Below, in pieces: positions 58,488-64,000 of a stretch of DNA of 64,000 nt. The DNA is from Burkholderia ubonensis. Lineage in GTDB: Bacteria > Pseudomonadota > Gammaproteobacteria > Burkholderiales > Burkholderiaceae. The DNA is taken from the NCBI RefSeq assembly GCF_001718695.1, contig NZ_CP013422.1:2122652-2186651 (forward strand), written 5' to 3'. Below the pieces are notes generated by a model, which worked only from the letters and a program-made list of their open reading frames with translations, did no database searches and was not told the origin of the DNA. Numbering within the stretch: position 1 is the stretch's first letter; each line of letters starts with the position of its first letter. Both the position numbers and the translations under genes were made by a program.

Positions 58488-58647
58488 CGCAAAGCTCCTG
58501 ACATGAATCGCAACCCGCCGGCCGCCGCTCGTGGCGGCGGCCCGGCAGCCTGCTACTGTTATAGTCGGTCGTTCGGTTGACCGCATTTATCCGTTATTCC
58601 GAACTAAAATTCGAAATACCGAACAACTCTAAGCGAACGGAATTCAA
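58488..58647. promoter_or_regulatory. Divergent promoter region between kbl and the XRE-cupin regulator
   Basis: 160 bases; AT-rich from 58555 to 58640. Repeated ACCGAAC/CCGAAC-like words (TTCCGAAC near 58597, TACCGAAC near 58617) and TTCGG words (58573) are candidate half-sites for the regulator. The GC hairpin in the kbl leader lies in its left part. Confidence 0.5.
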
Positions 58648-59259
58648 ATGGCAAGCTCCTCCGGTTCGCGGCGCACACCCGCCGACGCCGCACCGTCGCC
58701 GGCCGCCGCGACGCCGCCGCGCGTCGGCGAACAGATCCAGCGCCTGCGCAACGAACGCAAGCTCACGCTCGACGACCTGTCGCGCGCGGCCGGCGTGTCG
58801 AAGTCGATGCTCTCCGAGATCGAGCGCGACAAGGCGAACCCGACGATCGCCGTCGCGTGGCGGCTGACGAACGCGCTCGGCATCACGCTCGACGAGCTGT
58901 TCTCGCAGCCGAAGTCGCAGGAGACGATCCGCGTCGACGGCCCGCACGACATCCCGACGCTCGCCGGCCACGACGGCCGTTACCAGCTGCGCGTCTGGGG
59001 CCCGATCGATCTCGCCGGCCGGTTCGAATGGTACGAACTGACGCTGCCGGGCGGGGGCGCGCTCGTCTCGAACGCGCACGAGCCGGGCACACGCGAGCAC
59101 CTGACCGTGCTGCAGGGCACGATGGAAATCGAGGCCGCGGCGGCCGTCCGCCGCCTGAAGAGCGGCGATACCGCACGCTACCCGGCCGACGCGCCGCACG
59201 CGATCCGCAATCCCGGCAAGGCCGAAGCGAGAGCGTTGTTGATCGTGATTCATCGCTGA
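58648..59259 (+). CDS. XRE-family regulator with C-terminal cupin, probably of kbl-tdh
   Basis: 203 residues. XRE HTH at about 26-80 (VGEQIQRLRNERKLTLDDLS, AGVSKSMLSEIERDKANPTI, AVAWRLTNALGITLDELFSQ) and a cupin at about 115-200 (GGGALVSNAHEPGTREHLTV, LKSGDTARYPADAPHAIRNP). Such regulators sense amino acids or small metabolites. Divergent from kbl with a shared 160-base gap, so control of threonine degradation is likely. Its cupin resembles the free cupin at 6651 in type. Confidence 0.9.
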   Translation: MASSSGSRRTPADAAPSPAAATPPRVGEQIQRLRNERKLTLDDLSRAAGVSKSMLSEIERDKANPTIAVAWRLTNALGITLDELFSQPKSQETIRVDGPHDIPTLAGHDGRYQLRVWGPIDLAGRFEWYELTLPGGGALVSNAHEPGTREHLTVLQGTMEIEAAAAVRRLKSGDTARYPADAPHAIRNPGKAEARALLIVIHR

Positions 59260-59297
59260 CGGGCCGTCGAGTCGGCCAAATGGCCAGTTGCGCAAAA

Positions 59298-59317
59298 TAC
59301 TGTATGTTTGTACAGTA
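59298..59317. promoter_or_regulatory. LexA (SOS) box
   Basis: TACTGTATGTTTGTACAGTA. The core is CTGT-N8-ACAG and the outer TA/TA bases also match the enterobacterial consensus. It lies 70 bases upstream of the ATG at 59387, a suitable promoter position. Confidence 0.85.
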
Positions 59318-59386
59318 CGAACATTCCGCCACGCATGGCCGGGGTTGGCGCACCGAGGCGCCCGTTCCGGTCGACAGGAGCCTGCG

Positions 59387-59764
59387 ATGACCGAAGAACA
59401 AGATTTGGCCGCGCTCAGCTTCAAGGCTGCTGCGCATGACCTCGAACAGATCGTTCGGCATATTGCCGAGCGCTACATCCGCCAGGAGGTGCCGCTGACG
59501 TGGCGCCTGCTGCACGCGATCGAAGCCGAGGCATTGGCGGATCTCGGGTTTGCCAGCCGGCACGAGGCCGGCATGCGTCAACTGTTCGAACGGCCGTCGG
59601 ACATGACGTTTCCCGAAACGGACGACCCGACCGACTTCGGCAAGTCCAACGCCCTGCCCGCGGTGTTCTCGTTCGCGGTGCTAGCGTACGAGGCAGCGGA
59701 CAAAGCGCAGAACCATGCAGCCCGCGAGCGCGTCCACCGTCCGTCGAAGGCGTGGGGCGACTGA
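59387..59764 (+). CDS. Hypothetical protein under a putative SOS box
   Basis: 125 residues from ATG 59387 (MTEEQDLAALSFKAAAHDLE), with AGGAG eight bases upstream. Acidic, mostly helical (DLEQIVRHIAERYIRQEVPL, TWRLLHAIEAEALADLGFAS), with no membrane segment. I do not recognise a family. It is separated by 73 bases from the recombinase-like gene on the same strand and may share its transcript, so DNA-damage induction could extend to that gene. Confidence 0.7.
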   Translation: MTEEQDLAALSFKAAAHDLEQIVRHIAERYIRQEVPLTWRLLHAIEAEALADLGFASRHEAGMRQLFERPSDMTFPETDDPTDFGKSNALPAVFSFAVLAYEAADKAQNHAARERVHRPSKAWGD

Positions 59765-59837
59765 TATTCGCCATGAGAAGCGCGGACTGCCGGCGCTCGC
59801 CCAGGCTACTGCCCGCGATGTTGCGCAAAGGGCTACC

Positions 59838-60878
59838 ATGCACGCAACTAACGGAATGAATCAAATGTCTCTCCCAACATCCCCCGACACCCCGGCACGC
59901 CCTGAGGAAAAGGATTTGTTCGACCGTCACGCATCGGACTGGATCGCATCGCCCGAAGCCGCGTTCGACGCTTGGCTTGCCATGCAGGACTACCGCCGGT
60001 CGTCCGCCGACGTCTATCGCGCGCAGTGGGGGGCGTTTCTGACCTGGCTGCGCACACATCAGAAAAATCTCGCGTCGGTCGACACCGCATCGATCGCACA
60101 CTTCGTCGGCGAGCTGCCGATCAAGAAAACGCAGCGAATGCGCTATTTGCGGCTGATCGAGCGTGTGCTCGATCATATCCGGCGCAGCGAATTCGGATCG
60201 ACCAACCCGGCACGCTTCATTGCTCAGGATGGCGAAGCGACCTGGCGCAAGGCGCGTGACAACGAGCCGACCGGCTTTCTCGCGCCGGCCGAGCGCGCGA
60301 AGCTGCTTGCCTACCTGTTTTCGCCGATCGGCGTAACCGGCGCCGCACACTGGAAAGAGCGTCGCGACCGCGCGCTCGTTGCCGCGTTTCTCGGCGCCGG
60401 CGTGAAGACCGGCGAAGCCCGCGTGCTTACGATTAGTTGCATCAGTCCGGGCGGCACATCACTGCAGATTCCGTCGACACATCCCGATTTCGCACGGGAA
60501 ACGCATCTGGCGTCATTCGCGATCGCGCTGTTCGATGCGTGGCTCGCGGAACGCAAGCGTCAGGACATTCCGGGCGACCTCGTCTTTCCGGCATCGCACG
60601 CGGGGCGTCCGATGCACAAGGCGACGATGTTGCGTGCGATCGACGCGATCGTGGAATCAGCGGGCCTCGCATCGTCGCGCACTGCGCGCGCGAGTCCGCA
60701 GACGCTCCGCAACACGTACGCCGCGGAGCTGTTCGAGCACGATGTACCGCCGGAACGTGTCGGCAAATGGCTCGGCTTCGTGCGGCCCATTTCATCGAAC
60801 CGGCTGCACCGTGCGTGGAAGAACTGGCGAGAGGAACTCCTCAACGGTGATGAGGCGGATCGGGACGAAACTCACTGA
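59838..60878 (+). CDS. Tyrosine-recombinase-fold protein lacking catalytic residues
   Basis: 346 residues from ATG 59838 (AAAGGG five bases upstream; inner ATGs at 59856 and 59865 are alternatives). An N-terminal SAM-like core-binding domain (about 40-125) is followed by a recombinase catalytic fold (RDRALVAAFLGAGVKTGEARV, SPQTLRNTYAAELFEHDVPP, RVGKWLGFVRPISSNRLHRA). By alignment to XerC/D boxes the first Arg is K190, the His of HxLR is Q288, the third-box His is F314, and the nucleophilic Tyr position is L323; only R291 remains. It probably binds DNA but does not cut. It sits 1.7 kb from the iteron array, suggesting a role in replicon maintenance. Confidence 0.8.
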   Translation: MHATNGMNQMSLPTSPDTPARPEEKDLFDRHASDWIASPEAAFDAWLAMQDYRRSSADVYRAQWGAFLTWLRTHQKNLASVDTASIAHFVGELPIKKTQRMRYLRLIERVLDHIRRSEFGSTNPARFIAQDGEATWRKARDNEPTGFLAPAERAKLLAYLFSPIGVTGAAHWKERRDRALVAAFLGAGVKTGEARVLTISCISPGGTSLQIPSTHPDFARETHLASFAIALFDAWLAERKRQDIPGDLVFPASHAGRPMHKATMLRAIDAIVESAGLASSRTARASPQTLRNTYAAELFEHDVPPERVGKWLGFVRPISSNRLHRAWKNWREELLNGDEADRDETH

Positions 60879-60947
60879 AGGGCGGCCGGCTGCTTACGGG
60901 TGTGATCCGTGAGCAGCCTTGATCCACTGGGCCTCACCGTTGCACAG

Positions 60948-60989
60948 CTCCCGAATAATCTCACCTTGACGGTCCCGAATTACCTCACC
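60948..60989 (-). repeat. Two origin-proximal iteron-like sites, reverse orientation
   Basis: CTCCCGAATAATCTCACC (60948-60965, one mismatch) and GTCCCGAATTACCTCACC (60972-60989, three mismatches), 24 bp apart, in the 140-base gap between the convergent recombinase-like and KfrA-like genes. Confidence 0.75.
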
Positions 60990-61018
60990 TTGCGCGACGG
61001 CAGTGCTGCTCTGCAGTG

Positions 61019-62200
61019 TCAGTCGCGTGCAAACCGCGTAGCTGCTTCGAAACGGGATGGCCAGAATCCCGATGCATGGTCGCATTCGGGGCACGACACT
61101 TCGAACCCGTTGTCGCCATGCGACAACTCCGGCTCGCCATCGCAACGCGGGCACCGGCTCGGTACAGGCACCTCGTGATCCAGCGACGTCCCAATTGCGG
61201 AAAACGCGTCGGCGTCCAGTTGACCCGCATCAGCCAGACGCCGCATCAGCGCCGAAATCTCGGGGCTCATCCCGCGGCTCGCGCGTAACGTGTTCGCGTC
61301 ACGCGTTGCGCGCTCGAGCTCGTCGCTCTGGCTGCGCAGTTGTTCCTCGAGGCGGTCCGCGCGAGTCTTCGCAGCACTCAATTGCTGCAGAAAATCGAAT
61401 TCCTTGCGCTGCACGTCGCGCAGCCCGGCCTGATACGTCGACGCCATACTGCGCAACGAGTCCAGCTCGACCAGCATCGGCTTGACCCGGCGCTCGGCCT
61501 CGGCCACCGCATCCTTGATCTGCTGCGCGTAATGCTCGGTTCGTTGCTGCAACTCGGCTTGCAGCGCATCGATGCGGTCGCGCAGCGCAGCGTTCTGCGT
61601 CTGTTCGGCATCGACGCGGCCGGTGGCCGCGGCCAGTTCTTTTTCGAGCCGTGCGATGGTGGCGAGGAGTGTGGCTTCGTTCGCCGAGCCGTGCGTCGAC
61701 TGCGACGCCAGCTGTACTTCCAGTTCGGTCAGGCGCGCCTGCAACTGATCGTTGCGGGTTTCGCTGCGTGCGATGGCCGCTTCGAGCGTTTCCTGGCGAA
61801 CGGCGGCGTCGCGTAAACGTTGTTCCGCGTCGACCATGCTCGAGCGGATTTGCTCGCGATCGCCATCGAGACTCTCCTTCGCTGCCTTCAGCGCCTCGTC
61901 ATAGAGCGCGGTGAGCAAAGCCCCGGCTTTCTCTTCGACTGCTTTGGGAATCGCTGCGCCGTCGAGCTTGATTTTCGACGCGGCGCGAATCCGCTCCCAG
62001 AAATGGTCGATGTCCTTCGGAATGTCGCTGGCGCTGCCGGTCTGGGTGAGATCGCGGACATTGGCGGCCGACGGCCGAATACCAAGATCGAAGAACAGGC
62101 GCTTGCACGCGTGTAGCGAGAGTTCCTGGCGTCGTGCACCGCTTGCGCGCAGCGATTCCAGCTCTCGTCGGATAGCTTCACGTATTTCATCCAGCGTCAT
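61019..62200 (-). CDS. KfrA-like coiled-coil DNA-binding protein with C-terminal zinc ribbon
   Basis: 393 residues. N-terminal KfrA_N-type domain (about 1-110: IREAIRRELESLRASGARRQ, RLFFDLGIRPSAANVRDLTQ), a long alpha-helical coiled coil (about 115-325), and a C-terminal CPRC-x20-CPEC pair (VPSRCPRCDGEPELSHGD, FEVSCPECDHASGFW) suggesting a zinc ribbon. KfrA proteins of broad-host-range plasmids bind their own promoter and help stable inheritance, perhaps as nucleoid-like scaffolds. Transcribed away from the iteron array, so its promoter lies in the origin region. Confidence 0.85.
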   Translation of the reverse strand: MTLDEIREAIRRELESLRASGARRQELSLHACKRLFFDLGIRPSAANVRDLTQTGSASDIPKDIDHFWERIRAASKIKLDGAAIPKAVEEKAGALLTALYDEALKAAKESLDGDREQIRSSMVDAEQRLRDAAVRQETLEAAIARSETRNDQLQARLTELEVQLASQSTHGSANEATLLATIARLEKELAAATGRVDAEQTQNAALRDRIDALQAELQQRTEHYAQQIKDAVAEAERRVKPMLVELDSLRSMASTYQAGLRDVQRKEFDFLQQLSAAKTRADRLEEQLRSQSDELERATRDANTLRASRGMSPEISALMRRLADAGQLDADAFSAIGTSLDHEVPVPSRCPRCDGEPELSHGDNGFEVSCPECDHASGFWPSRFEAATRFARD

Positions 62201-62476
62201 GATGGAGCTCGTCGGTGTTCGATGTTGCGATCATAACGAAATACGTGTTCTTTGATACCTTATTTGGTTGGTCGTGGCGAATTTACGTCAATTTGTATGG
62301 CAGGCGTGGCTGTGCGTCGTTTTCGTCGATAGAGACCGTACATATCGTGAAACAAAGCGAAGATTGACCGCCAAGTCCTTGTTTTATCAGGATATACCGG
62401 AGGCCATCAAAAACACCGATATGTTTCACATGCTGGCGCATCTGGGCTACGGTCGGTGTTCGGCGAGTAGCGTCTC

Positions 62477-62485
62477 TGTGGAAAA
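62477..62485 (-). promoter_or_regulatory. DnaA box
   Basis: Reverse complement TTTTCCACA fits the relaxed consensus TTWTNCACA. A second one, TTTTGCACA, lies at 62932-62940 on the forward strand, inside the iteron array. Confidence 0.55.
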
Positions 62486-62536
62486 CTCGGTGAACTGAGT
62501 CTTGAGAGTAATAGAAGTAAACACCTTTGAACCCTT

Positions 62537-62551
62537 AGTTAAAAACGTTAA
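62537..62551. repeat. Dyad GTTAA-AAACG-TTAAC at the edge of the iteron array
   Basis: Perfect 5-bp arms with a 5-bp spacer, 44 bases before the first iteron. Size and GTT...AAC ends are reminiscent of partition or initiator sites, but it does not match a parS sequence I know. Confidence 0.4.
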
Positions 62552-62594
62552 CGCCACGGCACAGCCTTATGTAGCAAGGGTTTCCGGCCGGCAA

Positions 62595-63881
62595 GGTGAA
62601 GCTTTACGGGAATCAAGGTGACCTTCTCCGGGAGTCGACGTGATGGGGTTCGGGGAGCTGCGTGAGCCGTTGCAGGAAAGGTCGTGAGCGGATTCAGGAC
62701 CACAGTAAAACATCAAATTTGGCCAAGGTGAGGCTTTTCGGGAGCTCGCATCCCCAGAACCCTCATGGCGCCTGCATACACAGTTGTCTGCCTGTGCAGC
62801 GATGGGTGAGAACTTGCGGGTTCCGTTTCCCGCCCTGTTTTTGCCCATCTTTTAGGCAATTCCGACAAAAGGTGAGGTTTCACGGGACGTCACAGGTTTT
62901 TACTGTGAGGTTTTTCGGGAGTCTACGGTGTTTTTGCACAGAAAAAGTGCGCTCGAGCGCCTGTGGCCGGGGAAAGGTGAGTCTTTTCGGGAGCGAAGTG
63001 CGGGGTTTCCGGGCGGGATTCCGTTGAGGTGAGGTTTTTCGGGGGACGAGTCACAGGCCGGAGGAGCACTTCAAAGGTGAGCCTTTTCAGGAGTGTCAGT
63101 TGCACAAAAAGGCATCAGAGGTGAGCTTTTTCGGGACCCAGGAGGGTCTTGATTCGCCGGAAAGCCCACGGGAGGCGGCGAAAATCGGTTTTTTGCTGTG
63201 CCTCTTTTTGGCAAAGGTGAGATTTTTCGGGAGCGGCCATCGGGGCACCGTGCCGATTCATAGGTGCTACAGGTGAGGTTTTGCGGGAGGGTGTGTCGCC
63301 GAACTTGTGAGCCAGAGGATCTCGTAAGTACCGGGCGCGATTGACATTTTTGATACTGCGACGGTTACGGTGAGGTTTTTCGGGAGTGACGTTGGTGGCA
63401 GTTCCGACGTCGAATTCGTCGAAAAGGTGAGCGTTTTCGGGAGGAGCGAATACCTGAGCCTAGATGTGTCGGGGATGCCCCGGCTCCTCGCGCACAGTCT
63501 GTGGAGTCCATAAGGTGAGCGTTTTCGGGAACATCCGGTTTCCAGGCGCTGTACAATGCGCGCCCGCGGTTGCGAAACGATCTCGGCAGGCTTGTGGGAG
63601 CGGTCCTCGGCTGGTATCGCCGTTACGTCGGACGGACTTCGCGGGTGCGGTTTGCGTCGCTGTACATGCATACAGGATCCACAGAAGCATCCGCTGACGT
63701 CCCGGTGAGGCACGGGTCCCGCTGAGTCGTAAAATTACGACAAATCGAAAGGTGAGCCGATACGGGAGCAAGTTGCGCACGTGTCCGGCACAGGCGAAAA
63801 TCTGTGAAGTTAGCGCATCCCGCGACACATCTGGATTGGCCCGAAACGCCGTAAATCCGGACTGGTGAGGGTTTTCGGGAG
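62595..63881 (+). repeat. Iteron array of a secondary-chromosome replication origin
   Basis: Sixteen direct 18-bp copies, consensus GGTGAGnnTTTTCGGGAG, start at 62595, 62617, 62727, 62871, 62904, 62976, 63028, 63076, 63120, 63216, 63272, 63369, 63426, 63514, 63751 and 63864. Nine match the twelve-plus fixed positions perfectly or with one change; the first two, 62871 and 63751 are the most diverged. Spacing is irregular (22 to 237 bp). The stretch 62591-64000 has no credible gene. Direct iterons, a DnaA box inside (62932) and one before them, and the neighbouring KfrA-like gene identify an initiator-binding origin. The initiator gene is not visible and is expected to the right. Confidence 0.85.
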
Positions 63882-64000
63882 TCGGTTGGGGTGAGTGCGG
63901 CGTGACACGTCCGCATCACCGCGTATGGTGAGCATGTCGTTCTGGACGCACATCACCACAGGCGCTATCCTTCCGTGAAACTTCTCCTCCGACCCGACGC
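63882..64000. other. Right edge of the window, no gene recognised
   Basis: 119 bases after the last clear iteron. GGTGAGCATGTCGTTCTG at about 63926 shares only the first six bases with the iteron. No ribosome site or start can be assigned. Confidence 0.4.

Larger units (their letters stand above)
62201..62590. other. AT-rich stretch between the KfrA-like gene and the iterons
   Basis: Clearly lower in GC than the rest of the window. Contains the KfrA-like promoter, one DnaA box (TTTTCCACA on the reverse strand, 62477-62485, fits TTWTNCACA) and a small dyad GTTAA-AAACG-TTAAC at 62537-62551. A forward frame at 62268-62498 (76 codons) is open but has no ribosome site or known family. The base composition suits a DNA-unwinding element. 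Confidence 0.6.

Noticed and set aside
62268..62498. 76-codon forward frame in the AT-rich region
   Set aside because: No ribosome site, no family resemblance; AT-rich origin DNA with low-frequency stops by chance.
62595..63881. CRISPR array
   Set aside because: Repeats are short, irregularly spaced from 22 to 237 bp, and vary inside; no cas genes. They are iterons.
63267..63919. Several reverse frames of 98-148 codons inside the iteron array
   Set aside because: Translations change frame with iteron spacing and contain repeated SRKPSP/PKTLT-like peptides from the repeats themselves.
62201..64000. Known Burkholderia parS sequence
   Set aside because: No GTT-palindrome-AAC 16-mer of the kinds I recall was found; the 62537 dyad is shorter and different.

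Overview
The window is about 67% GC with dense, mostly well-conserved genes typical of the Burkholderia cepacia complex. The gene content (pob/pca cluster, acetoacetate decarboxylase plus 3-hydroxybutyrate dehydrogenase plus patatin, tdh-kbl, DUF4148 and DUF3331 proteins, YdeP with a CIO-type bd oxidase) and the right end (KfrA-like protein, tyrosine-recombinase-like protein, a long array of 18-bp iterons in an AT-richer gene-free stretch) point to a secondary replicon, most likely chromosome 2, ending at or beside its replication origin. The species is inferred from family memory, not from a search.

Layout. 1-9.4 kb: cstA (cut by the left edge), a PRC-barrel protein, DAHP synthase, yceH, a cluster of short tandem repeats, an SDR, a small cupin, a HutC-type and a LysR-type regulator, then a decayed integrase joined to the C-terminal part of a cytosine-deaminase-like protein. 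10.2-12.6 kb: RhtB-type exporter, small protein and PcaK. 12.7-19.2 kb: pcaC, pcaD, pcaB (frameshifted near its end), pcaJ, pcaI behind a 34-bp palindromic operator, pobA, and a divergent LysR gene. 19.3-27 kb: folE with a FolM-like SDR, serine acetyltransferase, a universal stress protein next to an FNR with its Fe-S cysteines, an argP/argO divergent pair, an aldo-keto reductase and a hydrolase fragment. 27.3-33 kb: YdeP-like molybdo-oxidoreductase overlapping cioAB, and a DUF4148 protein. 33-39.6 kb: LysR, AraC with DUF3331, AcfC-like binding protein, malate dehydrogenase and a SLAC1/TDT transporter. 40-45 kb: a four-gene chaperone-usher fimbrial operon. 45-47 kb: YqjI-like PadR regulator with YqjH-like siderophore-interacting protein. 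48-52 kb: ketone-body operon. 52-59 kb: dmlR/dmlA, DUF1348, TetR with a perfect 20-bp palindrome, tdh-kbl with a cupin-XRE regulator. 59.3-64 kb: a small unknown gene behind a near-consensus LexA box, a recombinase-fold protein that lacks its catalytic residues, a KfrA-like coiled-coil protein, and the iteron array.

The observation most worth following is the replication-control architecture. Sixteen direct copies of an 18-bp iteron (consensus GGTGAGnnTTTTCGGGAG) lie at 62.6-63.9 kb. At least eight more copies, all in the opposite orientation and all intergenic, are strung over the preceding 13 kb (48.2, 51.9, 54.3, 56.1 and 60.95 kb). The recombinase-fold gene beside the origin has lost the Arg, His, His and Tyr of the active site and may be a DNA-binding factor of this origin. 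The replication initiator gene itself is not in the window and probably lies just to the right.
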